DNA of 64,000 nucleotides, from the NCBI RefSeq assembly GCF_032854445.1, contig NC_088307.1, positions 13,824,001-13,888,000 of the forward strand. Direction: 5' to 3'. The number at the start of each line of letters is the position of its first letter. Position 1 is the first letter of the stretch. Made by a program: the position numbers and the translations under genes. The notes beneath the pieces were generated by a model. It searched no databases. It saw nothing but the letters and a program-made list of their open reading frames with translations, and was not told the DNA's origin. Source of the stretch: Liolophura sinensis (Eukaryota; Mollusca; Polyplacophora; Chitonida; Chitonidae). Shown piece after piece: positions 45,226 through 55,583 of this stretch.

Positions 45226-45484
45226 GAGGGCGTTTGCACGCAAGCGCGGCCCAATAAGTCAGGAGCATGTCACTAATGTGGTCGCTGTGACTTCAAGTGC
45301 AGCTCATGCTGGCTTCCTCTCCGGCCGTAAGTGGGAATGTCATCCAGCAACCTGCGGATGGTCGTGGGTTTCCCCCCGGGCTCTGCCCGGTTTCCTCCCG
45401 CCATAATGCTGGCCGCCGTCGTGAAAGTGAAATATTCTTGAGTACGGCGTAAAATACCAATCAAATAAATAAATAAATAAATAT
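45226..45484 (+). mobile_element. V-SINE (RUDI-like) copy, near full length
   Basis: The decayed head (GGGCGTTTGCACGCAAGCGC) is followed by TCAAGTGCAGCTCATGCTGG, consensus body, ACCAATCAAATAAATAAATA tail. Confidence 0.87.
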
Positions 45485-45734
45485 ATAGGCCTACGTACTG
45501 GTAGGCCCGCCACTGAAAAACTTATCTGTTATTTTTAACATAAAGTTTGTTGTCTGAGTGATGCTAGAATGTATTCTGCTATGACAGATTACTCTGCTAA
45601 ATATAACACACATATTCTGTTGATTCAACATAAAGATCCCATTAAACTAACAGCATGTTATATTGAATATGACAGAATATTGTATTATAATAACAGAATA
45701 CATTCTAACATAATAATAACATCGATTAGTTTTT

Positions 45735-45935
45735 TGCATGTTTTTGCACGATCGTTATTTATTTATGTGTTTAAGGGGGCTTTTGGACGGTCGGTCTGTA
45801 TTTATGTGTTTAAGAGGGCTTTTTGTACGATTGTTCTGTATTTGTGTGTTTATGCGGGCTTTTTGCGCGATTGTTCTGTATTTGTGTGTTTTGCACGAAT
45901 GCTCTGTATTTGTCTGTTTAAGCGGGAATTTGCAC
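45735..45935. repeat. About 43-bp diverged minisatellite, about 5 copies
   Basis: Units resemble TTATGTGTTTAAGAGGGCTT then TTTGTACGATTGTTCTGTAT, with decreasing length rightwards. Confidence 0.85.
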
Positions 45936-46097
45936 AATATTAACGGTCACTACACTTATATAAGGGCGATCAGAATTGTGCGTGCCTACATACATATGTT
46001 AATTTATATATGAAATTTAAGGGTATATAGACCAATATCTTTGCAGCCGCATGATGCTTTATAGTTGTAAAACCCCAAAGGTCCTACATGTTTTTCA

Positions 46098-46276
46098 GTA
46101 TTTATTTGTTTGACAGTTGTTTCACGCCGTACTCAAGAATATTTCACTTATATACGGTCAGCATCATGGTGGGAAGAGACCCCGGCAGAGCCCTGTATAT
46201 ACCCACGACCATCCGCAGGTTGCTGTCAGATCATCCTACGTACAGTTGGAGAGGAATCCATACAGGATGAGCGGGC
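46098..46276 (-). mobile_element. V-SINE (RUDI-like) copy, head truncated
   Basis: TTTGACAGTTGTTTCACGCC, TCATGGTGGGAAGAGACCCC and CCACGACCATCCGCAGGTTG are present. Confidence 0.78.
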
Positions 46277-46681
46277 TTGATATTTTGCAGTAACGTAAAA
46301 CTTACCCGCGTTAAAGGGCAAAAGAAATAAACTTATAAATCTCAGAAGGACAGTTTTTTTTTTACTGACGCGACCTTTGTTGGAACAGTTCTTTGGCAAA
46401 TATTTTCTCATATCTGCACAGATATCTACTGAAGTATTGGAAACAAACTCTTTTTCAGTTCCACGCGTATATAGCCTCTTCCCCATCAATGCAGTGATAG
46501 GACATGTAGGCGTGCATAAATTTCGACAAACAGCAGTTTACATTAGCACTACCATATACTATTTATTGATCCACATTAAATTTACAAACATAGACCAAAC
46601 ATAGATTAAAACAACATCCTGAAGAAAAATAACAATAATACACGTAGTATTAACAAATTAACGTACAGACATGGACACATA

Positions 46682-46800
46682 TTGATTTATTTATTTGATG
46701 GGTGTTTTACGCCCTATTCAAGAATATTTCACTTATACAACGGCTGTAAACATTATGGTGGCAAAAAACCGTACAGAGACCGGAGGAAACAGTTTCAAGG
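46682..46800 (-). mobile_element. V-SINE (RUDI-like) 3' fragment
   Basis: TTTATTTATTTGATGGGTGT, CAAGAATATTTCACTTATAC and a decayed CATTATGGTGGC box. Confidence 0.72.
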
Positions 46801-47915
46801 ATCATTAAGAGATTCCTAGCAATCGGAGTTAGGTCAATTCTAAATATAAAACACTACCTTATAAATCAAAATTTTTTTAATTATGATGGTATACAACATA
46901 GACACAACTGGAATCATTGTTTCAGCAGATGTGGTGTCATTACACAAGACACGGTAAAATACATATATCGACATGCGTTTAAAAAAATCCTTTTCATAAA
47001 ATATATTTTGACTTTTTAAAAAAGTTTTTAATATATATCTGTGTATAAACCTAAAATGCGTCCTTGTTACAATTCTCAAAGGTTCATATGCATAAACTTA
47101 AATGTAATATAAATAGGCATTTAAACATTATATTCAACAATATACTCTTCCCTACAGGAGTGTGTGTTTAGCATGCTTTTAGCATAATTACCGGTACATC
47201 CAGAGTATATCGACGGGGTTTCAGCAAAATGCTGTTATGACAAATATCACAAAGATAACCCTCTGATTCTTTGCATCATGAACATCCCCCACGCACGAGG
47301 GGACACATTTAATAATCAACAGCAGTATATATCACAAAGTGTTTATCAGATTTCTTTATACAATATAAGCAGCACTTTATTACCAAATCACACAGTGACA
47401 AGCACGGGGCAATACTTTTATTTGCATATATACGCGTGCTGTGTATATAAAAAAAAGGCAAACACCTTCAGCATGACGACAATCACAGTAAGCTTTCTTA
47501 CATGAACGGAATACTCAGAGCAAAAACGACATTGATGGTGCACAGCAGCGTAAAGCACTCCAGGGCAACTGGCTGTAATGTTTTGCATATTACAAGACAT
47601 GTATATATCGGAATATAAAGTTTTTATGTTTGGTACGTCTGAATAGACATACAATATACATTTTGAATTGCACTAAGCTGCGATTTATCGTTGCAGTTCC
47701 ACAAAAACTGCCAAACGTCTAACATGAATGGGGAGTAGTTTTGCCTCCAGCAACAACTTATTCGCCTGAATGTGTCAAAACGACATAGGCCTATACAGAA
47801 ATCGATAAAGACATCCCATGCAAATTTCATACCAAAGATATTTTTCTACGCTAATTATATGACAGGTATAATAGCTAGCGAGAGTTTTCATTTATTAATT
47901 GATACTTGATTATGT

Positions 47916-48166
47916 GTTTATTTATTTTATTGGTGTTTTACGCCGCACCTAACAATATTTCACTCATACGATGGTCGCCAGCATTATGGTGGGAGGAATC
48001 CGGGCAAAGCCCGAGGGAAACCCACGACAATCCGCAGGTTGCTAGAAAACCTTCCCATGTACGGGCGGGGAGGAAGCCAGCATGAGTCGGACTTGAACCC
48101 ACAGCGACCACATTGGTGAGAGGCTTCAAAGTCATTACGCTGCACTAGCGCGCTAGCCAACAAATT
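47916..48166 (-). mobile_element. V-SINE (RUDI-like) copy, near full length
   Basis: TTTATTTTATTGGTGTTTTA tail side, consensus body, CGGACTTGAACCCACAGCGA B-box region, and CACTAGCGCGCTAGCCAACA head remnant. Confidence 0.85.
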
Positions 48167-48204
48167 AATACTTGATTATTTCTTCACTGATCTGCTACTT
48201 ATTT

Positions 48205-48560
48205 ATGAGGATTTTGAATGGCTCTTTGGTTACTAATTCATGTTTTCGTTTTGTTCAATAAAGCTTTTCTGATATGTGTGGCTTTCAATAACTTTTTGGT
48301 TATTTGCTTTCTTCTTCAATGAAGTATATTGCCCTTTGGTCATAGGTGTGTTTTTTCACTGAGTAATTTTCATAGAAGCATATACAGCTCTTATGTTATT
48401 GGTGTGTTTCTTCAATGGGTAACACCTTTACTGATTCTTTGTGTGGCTATTTAACGAAATACATCTTTGGTTATTGGTGCGTTTCTTCAATGAGTACAAT
48501 CTCTTCTGACTTTTATGAGAAGTATAATACATGCGTTGATTATAAACATGTTCTTCCACC
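48205..48560. repeat. Highly diverged tandem repeat (period about 55-65 bp)
   Basis: TTTGGTTATTGGTGxGTTTC then TTCAATGxGTA recurs imperfectly at least five times with drifting spacing, so the array is old. Confidence 0.55.
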
Positions 48561-49438
48561 GGATTTGTAGTTCTTTAAGTGACATGCATGTGTTTTTAAT
48601 AGGGCATTGGACTTGTTTGGATATGACAGTGTGTTTCTTCACCCTGTAGTCTCTTTGGTGTGGCTTTTACATGAAGTTACGCTTTGTCCCAATTGACCCT
48701 CGTTGATATCAATAGGTTCTTTACAATCTTTCCTTCGGCTTAACAATTAAGAATCTCCTTTGTTTATATATATATAGTACACACACATGCATGCAATAAA
48801 AGACTTACAGCATAGGCTGTATAATCAGAGCAGCGACGACAGGGTGATAATTTGCCATTTCTATCAGTATCTAGCCCGTCTAATAAATTGCAATTAATAC
48901 AAACGCAGCAGTAATACATGTCACATGTTTTCTGTAAAATACCAATGCTTTGGAGAGAACGTGGAAATGATTTACTGAAAACGTCAATGTTATAAAAAGG
49001 ATGCCAACCAATATGTTTTAACAAAAACGTATGCCTGTATAGTCACACCATAAACACGTGAGGTGTTTATGGATAAGACGTCTGCGTTCACATAAAAACA
49101 GCAAGACGTTTGCACATTAATGCGTGTGTTTTTTTGTTTTTTTTTTGATAAATACTTGTCATGTGTCGTTGATATTTGCAGTGTATACGTCTGACCATTT
49201 TCCAACAATCAAACTGTCCTGGCTACTCGGATTTTACTCTCTTTGTTGTGGTATTTTATCTTCAAAATGTCAGCCCAGAGGATACGGGGTGTAAGCTCTG
49301 TCAGTGGATCGTTGGGTTCAATGCTAAACGCATTGTACTTGGCCTGCCTTGCCTCACCCATGCCGGCGGGTCAATACATCCGATTGCGACGTGACGGGGA
49401 GACGTTCGTTCCCTCGGCACATCCACGCGTCTGACTGA

Positions 49439-49774
49439 AAAAGGCTGGACTGGCAGTCGCACCAGCTGGGGGTACACATCCACCACCGGCTGAACCATAC
49501 TGAGAAACGGGTCGGTGATAGGCAACTCCCCGTAGACGGGTTCGCCCACATCGCCGTCTTCCAGTTCCACGTCTGCTATTATCACTACCACGGCTGTCAC
49601 TTGAATCACCCACGCCAGGATGAGCTGCGCTACAACAACCGGCGAGGGTTGACACCTCAAGACTTGTACCGGGAAGTGGACACGAACGAGGCCTACGTCC
49701 GCTCCCAGGGGTACGATCTGATATCCATATGGGAGTGCGAGTTTCTTTGCCTGCGCCCAGCACGGCGTGTGTAG
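49439..49774 (+). pseudogene. DNA polymerase B fragment of a Polinton/Maverick or adintovirus-like element
   Basis: A 110-codon open segment, lacking a start and closed by TAG at 49772-49774, carries the features of the nuclease-like region found N-terminal to the protein-primed B-family polymerase of these elements. It has a variable strand with VDGFAHIAVFQF, an aromatic/His/Cys-rich YYHYHGC box, a LTPQDLYREV helix and the closing ISIWECEF motif. Upstream (49210-49438) no frame continues it convincingly, and downstream the exonuclease and palm motifs are absent. It is therefore a short relic. The family call rests on motif order from memory; a retron or other polymerase origin is unlikely but not excluded. 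It is GC-rich compared with its surroundings. Confidence 0.6.
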
Positions 49775-49814
49775 CACACGTCGCAATTGCACCGTGTCCA
49801 TATTGTTTGTTTTT

Positions 49815-50166
49815 TCAACTCGCGAAGTCACAGAGCATGTATCGGGTTTTGTCTATTTCTATGATATTGTTGAATTCGGCGTAGCACACCACGTTAATGG
49901 TTTCCGGCAGTGGCCTGGCAAACCGCATCTCCAGGCGCAAATCACCTTTCTGGACCAGGTTCAGTTGGTGATCGTCGTGGAGGTTGGGGGTTAAGTCCAG
50001 GCGCGTTTGTGATGAGAAATTTCACTCGCCCCACGTCGCTCAGGCTGGCGATGGGGCTGTAGGCATCCCAGTGACCTTCTCGAACGCTGGTGTCGGCAGG
50101 GGGTAAGGTCCACAAATCAAGGTCACTGCTGACCGACGGACAACACTCGGCGTGGGGTAGAGCCAT
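49815..50166 (-). pseudogene. Relic of a Polinton/adintovirus-like virion protein gene (internally deleted)
   Basis: Two pieces in different frames lie in tandem on the minus strand. The first opens with ATG at 50164-50166 and runs about 60 codons, with LDLWTLPPADTSV and DAYSPIASLSD. The second (about 49946-49815, closed by a TGA) contains GDLRLEMRFARPLPET and YAEFNNIIEID. The first resembles the N-terminus and the second the C-terminus of one virion-type protein commonly encoded by animal Polintons, so the several-hundred-residue middle has been lost and the frame changed. The gene cannot be functional. Assignment to a particular capsid component is left open. Confidence 0.55.
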
Positions 50167-50269
50167 GGAATTAGCTAAAAATATCCGGTGCGGAGCGGGG
50201 TTTGGTGCGTCGAGGTTGGCGGGAGGGCGTGCGTCTTCTGGGCCCAACGGGCAGGTGAGGACGAGTGGG

Positions 50270-50590
50270 AGCGGTACGTCTTCTGGGCTATTCTCTTAAC
50301 GACGCCGCCGATGAGGGCTGGTACGTCGGCGGCGAGGATGGGTTTGAGCAGCTCTGGAATGAGAAACCCACCGCGTCCTTTTTTTGCACGGGAACACTTT
50401 TCTTGGCCAAGGTGCAAAGACCCGCCTTGTGCCGCTGTATCTTCCCCTTCTGAACCCGCGATAGTGGAACGTTTCCATTTAAAACATTCGTGGCACATTC
50501 ACACAAACACCGAAATAAACCCCGATCATTGTCGCGCAGCACGGCGCATCGAATGGCGGGAGTGATTAGAGCCAGCAAGGACAGCAAGGG
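50270..50590 (-). pseudogene. Relic of a small Polinton/adintovirus-like late protein
   Basis: The minus strand encodes a stretch with LCECATNVLNGNVPLS, then basic residues (KGKIQRHKAGL, KKSVPVQKK), and in another frame GGFLIPELLKPILAADVPAL followed by a glycine-rich hydrophobic end. The pattern of Cys/Asn-rich helix, Lys-rich linker and GGFL hydrophobic tail is that of a short protein that sits next to the virion genes in many animal Polintons. A frame change near 50370-50390 separates the halves. Its order relative to the neighbour at 49815-50166 (same strand, upstream) fits one late gene block. Confidence 0.5.
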
Positions 50591-50599
50591 GCAGTAACG

Positions 50600-50672
50600 T
50601 TTCCACCCACCATAATGCTAGCCGCCGTTGTATAAGTGAAATATTCTTGAGTACAGCGTAAAACACCAATGA
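50600..50672 (+). mobile_element. V-SINE (RUDI-like) 3' fragment
   Basis: TTTCCACCCACCATAATGCT, ATATTCTTGAGTACAGCGTA and ACCAATGAATA. It directly abuts the viral relic and is followed by a TA microsatellite (50672-50697). Confidence 0.8.
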
Positions 50673-50697
50673 ATATATATATATATATATATATATT
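50672..50697. repeat. (TA)n microsatellite
   Basis: A TA run at the SINE 3' end. Confidence 0.9.
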
Positions 50698-50831
50698 ATC
50701 CAGTGTACATGTATTTGTCAACAAATTTCAGGCGCCAAGACCGACCACGTGATCACCCCAACATACCAAGACCTTGTGGTTGCTCACTAGTCCGTCACGC
50801 CCGAAGGAGCTGCTCTTGCGCGTGGTGCGAA

Positions 50832-51062
50832 TGGAGTTCACCCATTGGTCAGTTTTGGCGCGAGCAAATTGGAGCATAGCTATTGGTCAGTTTTGGCGGC
50901 ATGCGCGCAGAATGGAGTTCACCCATTGGTCAGTTTTCCCGTGAACTCATGGGTCCATATTGGCTCGATGCTGCTCAAAATGAGTTGCACTCATTGGACC
51001 GTTGGCGCGCCTGGCGTGACGTGTGATGTCACGCGCATGCGCTGACATCACGTGCATGCGCC
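50832..51062. promoter_or_regulatory. GC-rich promoter-like array: six inverted CCAAT boxes, CRE-like and NRF1-type sites
   Basis: ATTGG (inverted CCAAT) occurs at 50844, 50868, 50882, 50925, 50959 and 50993, mostly inside imperfect 40-ish-bp repeats containing CCCATTGGTCAGTTTTGGCG. Next come TGACGTG near 51018, a perfect NRF1-type palindrome GCGCATGCGC at 51033-51042, and TGACATCACGTGCATGCGCC. Multiple NF-Y sites plus NRF1 and CRE are typical of strong, TATA-less promoters. No intact gene starts within 2 kb. It could be the surviving promoter or terminal repeat of the adjacent viral element, or of a host transcript I cannot see. Confidence 0.4.
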
Positions 51063-51078
51063 TAGCGGAGCCCGGACT

Positions 51079-51135
51079 CTCTCCACCGCAATCCCTCCAT
51101 CGCAGTCCCTCCACCGCAATCCCTCCACCGCAATA
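51079..51135. repeat. 14-16-bp tandem repeat x4
   Basis: CCCTCCACCGCAAT and variants in tandem. Confidence 0.85.
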
Positions 51136-51312
51136 CGACAGGTTTGCAACCTACTGTAATACTGTCATAGAAACCGTGTCAGATATGGTGCATGTTTTAT
51201 GGTTTCCCTCATCACGTCAATCATTGCTCACATATGCCGATTCATGCATATGTACATGTTAATATGCTCTCATGCAGGCTTCTTTCTTATATGCCTAAAT
51301 ATTTATACAAAT

Positions 51313-51460
51313 TGGGCCCTCCGTGGACGAGGTGGTTAGCGGAGTCCAGCTCAGGTTGGCTTCCTCTCCGGTCGTTCGTGGGAAGGTATAGCAACTAACC
51401 GGGTCAGTTCCCGCCATAATGCTGGCCACCGTCATATCAGTGTGTGCAGTATAACAAAAA
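51313..51460 (+). mobile_element. V-SINE (RUDI-like) copy, internally deleted
   Basis: GGGCCCTCCGTGGACGAGGT head, GGCTTCCTCTCCGGTCGTTC and CCGCCATAATGCTGGCC are present; the tail is replaced by a CAA microsatellite. Confidence 0.75.
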
Positions 51461-51599
51461 ACAACAACAACAACAACAAAAAAACATAAAAAAGCTGGCA
51501 AATAAATATATAAACACACTTATGCAAACTTAGTTTTCATTACTTTACGCTTTGTCAAGGACGTTCACTAGTTCAGATGATTAAAACTTCCTGTACAGG

Positions 51600-51809
51600 T
51601 CAAGCCCTCGATTATCAAAAGCGGTAGGTTGTTCGAATCCTGCTTTGGTTGTTTTGCGTGCGGCTTTAGATCAACTGAAGAGGTCGGTGGTTTATTCCAG
51701 GCAATCCAGTTTCCTCCACAAAATAAAACTGACCATCATCGTACAGGTATAAGTGAAAAAGTTCTTCAATGTGGCGTTCAACAACAATCAAATAAATAAA
51801 TAAATAAAG
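51600..51809 (+). mobile_element. SINE of a variant type with a RUDI-like tail
   Basis: The head is tRNA-like (B box GGTTGTTCGAATCCTGC), the middle is unrelated to the RUDI-like consensus, and the 3' end reads TATAAGTGAAAAAGTTCTTC, then AATCAAATAAATAAATAAAT. It may be a separate family sharing only the tail. Confidence 0.65.
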
Positions 51810-52163
51810 TCTCTCATCGTGAAATGTGTCCAGTGTGCGCCTCTTGTATGTTATACCGATCGGCCGACATTATAACATTAATGCCTTCAATTATATTACT
51901 GACACCATAGTAATGAGCACAGAGCAGTATATTCTTGGTTTGTCATTCTTCACACATGGCATCGTACCTCATACTTTTCCTGTAGTTGCAACTTGCAATG
52001 CGATTTGTATTCGTGTGTATATATTCTTTTATTTTTTATACTTGAGTAACTATGACACTGTCTTTGTTTGCTTTGTTTCACTCTGATTAGATATTCTGGT
52101 AATATTTGAATTTGAATGTAGGTCTGTTTGGTGATTTTGAAAGTATTCATTTATTTGCACTTT

Positions 52164-52384
52164 CTGTTTTATTGGTGTTTTACGCCGTACTCAAGAATAT
52201 TTCACTTATACGACGGCGGCCTGCATTATGGTGGGAGATAACCGGACACAGCCCGGCGGAAACCCACGACCATCCGCAGGTTGCTGAAGGACCTTCTCAC
52301 GTACGACCAGAGAGGAAGCCAGGATGAAGCCTGGGTCATTACGCTGCGCTGGCGCGTTAACGAAATGAGCCAAGGAGACCCCGA
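52164..52384 (-). mobile_element. V-SINE (RUDI-like) copy, internally deleted
   Basis: Consensus tail side and body, then a jump from AGGAAGCCAGGATGA to CCTGGGTCATTACGCTGCGC, so the B-box region is missing. The head ends GAGCCAAGGAGACCCC. Confidence 0.85.
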
Positions 52385-52385
52385 T

Positions 52386-52645
52386 TTGGATGTAGACCTG
52401 CCGAGTAATGTTGGATAAAGAAAATAGATCTGTCTAGTAGTGTTTTGAATGTAGGTCTGCCTGGAAATGTTGGATAAAGAAAGTAGATTTGTCTGGTAAT
52501 GTTTGGTTTTGAATGTAAATCTGTCTGGTAATGTTTGGTTTTGAATGTACATCTGTCTGGTAATGTTTGGTTTTGAATGTACATCTGTCTGGTAATGTTT
52601 GGTTTTAATGCACATCTGTCTGGTAATGTTTGGATTTCAAGTATG
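52386..52645. repeat. About 37-bp minisatellite, about 7 copies
   Basis: CTGTCTGGTAATGTTTGGTT then TTGAATGTACAT, more diverged towards the left end. It directly abuts the SINE head at 52384. Confidence 0.88.
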
Positions 52646-53329
52646 TTCCCGAGTTTATAAATGTTTGATAGATCACGGTGTTTGTAAAGTCTTGCTTTAA
52701 AGTTTAGGGTGTTTAATGAATTGTTATATATATGTTCATTTAATACAGTTGTGAATGTCACTTTTTGAATGTTTTTATCCAAATGTTTAATGCGCCTTTA
52801 CTAATCCAGATCATTGTTTGTGCCAATTTTCTGCACTTTATTTGCGCTATATCAAGAAAGTAAACCCTCTAATAGCGATGAAACAGTAATTTCATTTCCG
52901 TAGAAAATTTGAAATTTATAGTTTTTCTGTTAATAATATGTGGGAATTTAATTTAATTATATTTGAGACCAATTGATCAGTTGTCGCTATTGATTCCTCG
53001 CCTTATCAGATTGTTGCAGAGCAGCGAAGCATGATTTGGTAAACCGGCTATTTATATCATTAGAGAGTTTCACTCTTGTAAAACCACTTTTTTTCATAGC
53101 CTGTTTGAGGTAAGGGCTAAATGACCCTCAGATGAGTAACAGCCTTAGACGGCTATACCGAAAAATTGTGAAACAGGTCCTTTAGATCAGAGAGACATAA
53201 TATAGATCACTGAGTCAGCGATAATATGGCGTTAAGCATCAGTCAACAAAAAAAATATTTCTAAACAGTTTGACATGCGTTATTTCCTATAACATTATTG
53301 TCTCCTTTAGATCTGGAAAACCAGCCACG

Positions 53330-54214
53330 ATGAAGACGACGAAAGCTATTTTCATCCTTTACTTCGTTGTATTCGTCTACTCTGACGTCCAGAAACATAT
53401 TTTCCGACAAGCCAACGTCACGATTACTTCACCTTCCTTTCCTAATGACTACCCGGCTAACATTTCCGTGGAGTGGAATGTCGAAATGCTTTTCTTGATG
53501 TCGTTTACTGTCAACATCACAGAATTATCGGTAGAAAAATCAGAGGGGTGTAAATTGGACAAGTTACATAAGAAATCCTCCCTGGACGCCACTAATGCCA
53601 GAGCCCTCCTCGGACCCTTGAGTGGAAAGGTCAGTCAACATGCAAATCTGACAGCGTCCATCGTGAGTCATGGGTTTGTCTTTGAATTTGTGTCAAATTC
53701 ATCGATTCAGTATCAGAGGTTTTCCACAGAGATCACTGGAGTTCCGTTTTCAGAACACCAAATCTGTGAATCCATGTTCCACCAGGAAGAGTTTCTATTC
53801 AGCTCCAATCTAGATCAGGGAAGAGATCAATACCCCGGCAATCTTAGCTGTAGTTGGAAACTGTCCGATCCTCCCAACAAGCAGATAGCGTTACACTTTG
53901 ACCGATTAGACATCGAGTTCTCTGCTCCCGACTGTCTGTATGACCGGATAGAGGCGTGGGACTTGAAAGAATTAGACAACTCTTCTGATGACGAATTGTT
54001 GGAGAGGCTTTGTGGACGTCATCACCCGTGGACCATGGACACTTTTTCCACGAGAATCCGCGTATCTTTTTTCTCGGATAGTCTGGATAACTCTGGTGGT
54101 TTTCTGATCCACTATGAACTGGATGCTCCGGTTGGTAGTGGCCCAGTTGCTGTAAGAAAGACTCGGGTCACTGGGCCTCCCCAAACTAAACTCTTGTTAG
54201 GGTCAGACATATAG
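53330..54214 (+). pseudogene. Receptor relic: signal peptide and two CUB domains (294-codon open segment)
   Basis: The ATG at 53330 is preferred because it gives a signal peptide (MKTTKAIFILYFVVFVYS); an upstream ATG at 53270 would bury it. Residues about 20-140 form a cysteine-poor CUB-like module (ITSPSFPNDYPANISVEW). Residues 146-263 form a canonical CUB with four cysteines (146, 174, 202, 228), the YPGNLSCSW box and GGFLIHYEL end. Several N-glycosylation sequons are present. The reading frame ends at TAG (54212-54214) but continues in the same frame beyond it. If transcribed, this piece alone could make a secreted two-CUB protein. Confidence 0.75.
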
Positions 54215-55583
54215 GGTAGCTTGAGGCTTGTGTGGAAGCTCAGAACGATCCCAAGATTTAAAGTAGAAACCGAAATTAGTAAACTAATGAGTAACGCCAT
54301 AACGGTGTATGATGGTCCAGGCTTATCGTTTCGAAAAGTGAAATTTCTGTATATTAATGCATCTTCAAGCGGGTTTCACATGGTGGCAGTGATTTATCTT
54401 TCTGTCCTTGATGACCTAAATTGTTCACGCTGTACTTATAACTCACTACCTCAAGATCCATATTTATATCGTTATTCCCGTTTCTCTTCAAGTGGATCAG
54501 TAGTCTACAAAAACAAATATTTTAGAGTTTTGAGGTTTGGCCCTCCTATTCGCCATGTCAAGTTTTATTTCAACTCTAATTACTTTCATGACTCTCCAAA
54601 CATCGACAACTGTGCTTATGCTGGCATGGCAATATATAACCAGGCAATTAAACCGAATAGGCTGATTGGAACATTCTTTGACACGAACCCGTCTTATCGG
54701 CATTTTCAGACTAACCCTTTCATTGGGGCTAGGTCAGTCTTTGTACTGTTATATGGCTATACAGGACCTCTTCTTATCGGCCCAACAGAATTTCGTCCTT
54801 CTATAACGACATGCTTTGCATATACACTAATGGAACATTTATAAGTCCCGAAATCTGCTGACAGAATTACAAACAACATGACAGACTCTTTGTGGAACAT
54901 CGGCATTGCAAATAACGAATTGCTAGATCATTGTCTAGCTGTTCAAATTCTGCAACATTTCACCAGCGAGAGGGAGATAAAGATATCCCTCACGGGAACG
55001 CGTAGTTACAGGATCTGCAGGCGCTGGGATATCTTTGATCACCGTAACCAGTCGGAAAGTTTTCCAGTCACCAAATATGACGGAAAGGAAAGCTGTAAAA
55101 ATAGAACTCTCCTTCAATACGAAAGCAGAGAAGAAGTATTTCCGGTCTCCACCAGTAAGGGATTACATCCGAATTGATCTTGGTCCTCTTTCGAATGTTT
55201 TGTGTGACGAAGTTGACAGTTGCTCTGGGGAATCACCATACGTAGTTACAATACTCTGTGGTATATTGGCACCTAAGCACTCTCTGTATAACAAGCGTGT
55301 CTTTATATTGGTTATGCAAGCAACAGAAAACTACTGGCATCTTATTGTCACAAGTCTGGATACTTTTTCCCCCTGGTATTTACATATTGAAGAGATTCTT
55401 AAAGTCACAGGTTCTAGTCAGATCCGTGTAGCCGCAAGCATTACCGGTAGTAGGTCATTTGATTTCTACTCCATGAAAGGCACTGACTTGGTTCTCTCAG
55501 TTAGAATTAATTTTGACTCCCTGAAAACTGATACTTTGCAACAAATGATCGGTCAAACAATGTCGAACGAAAACGTACTCCAA
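54215..55583 (+). pseudogene. Receptor relic: further CUB-like sequence with stops and a frame change
   Basis: The same frame as the preceding segment contains ITVYDGPGLSFRKVKF and a FHMVAVIYLS strand, the second half of a CUB fold without its first half. It stops at TAA 54842-54844, resumes in frame (LDHCLAVQILQHFTSERE), and changes frame near 55085 to read VKIELSFNTKAEKKYF and onward. The module boundaries are uncertain because conserved cysteines have been lost. Confidence 0.6.

Larger units (their letters stand above)
42858..49200. other. Intergenic region without recognised genes
   Basis: This lies upstream of SLC44A on the minus strand. It contains SINEs, one partial MITE and two diverged tandem arrays, listed separately. 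The remaining AT-rich stretches (42.9-44.5, 46.8-47.9 kb) show no ORF resembling a known protein and no tRNA or rRNA gene. The first few hundred bases right of 42857 must hold the exon 1a promoter, but I cannot define it. Confidence 0.6.

Noticed and set aside
49301-49831. Minus-strand ORFs of 130 and 176 codons
   Set aside because: They lie antisense to the polymerase fragment in GC-rich DNA where stops are rare; no recognisable motifs.
52357-52782. A 141-codon minus-strand ORF
   Set aside because: It is the 37-bp minisatellite plus SINE end in an open frame.
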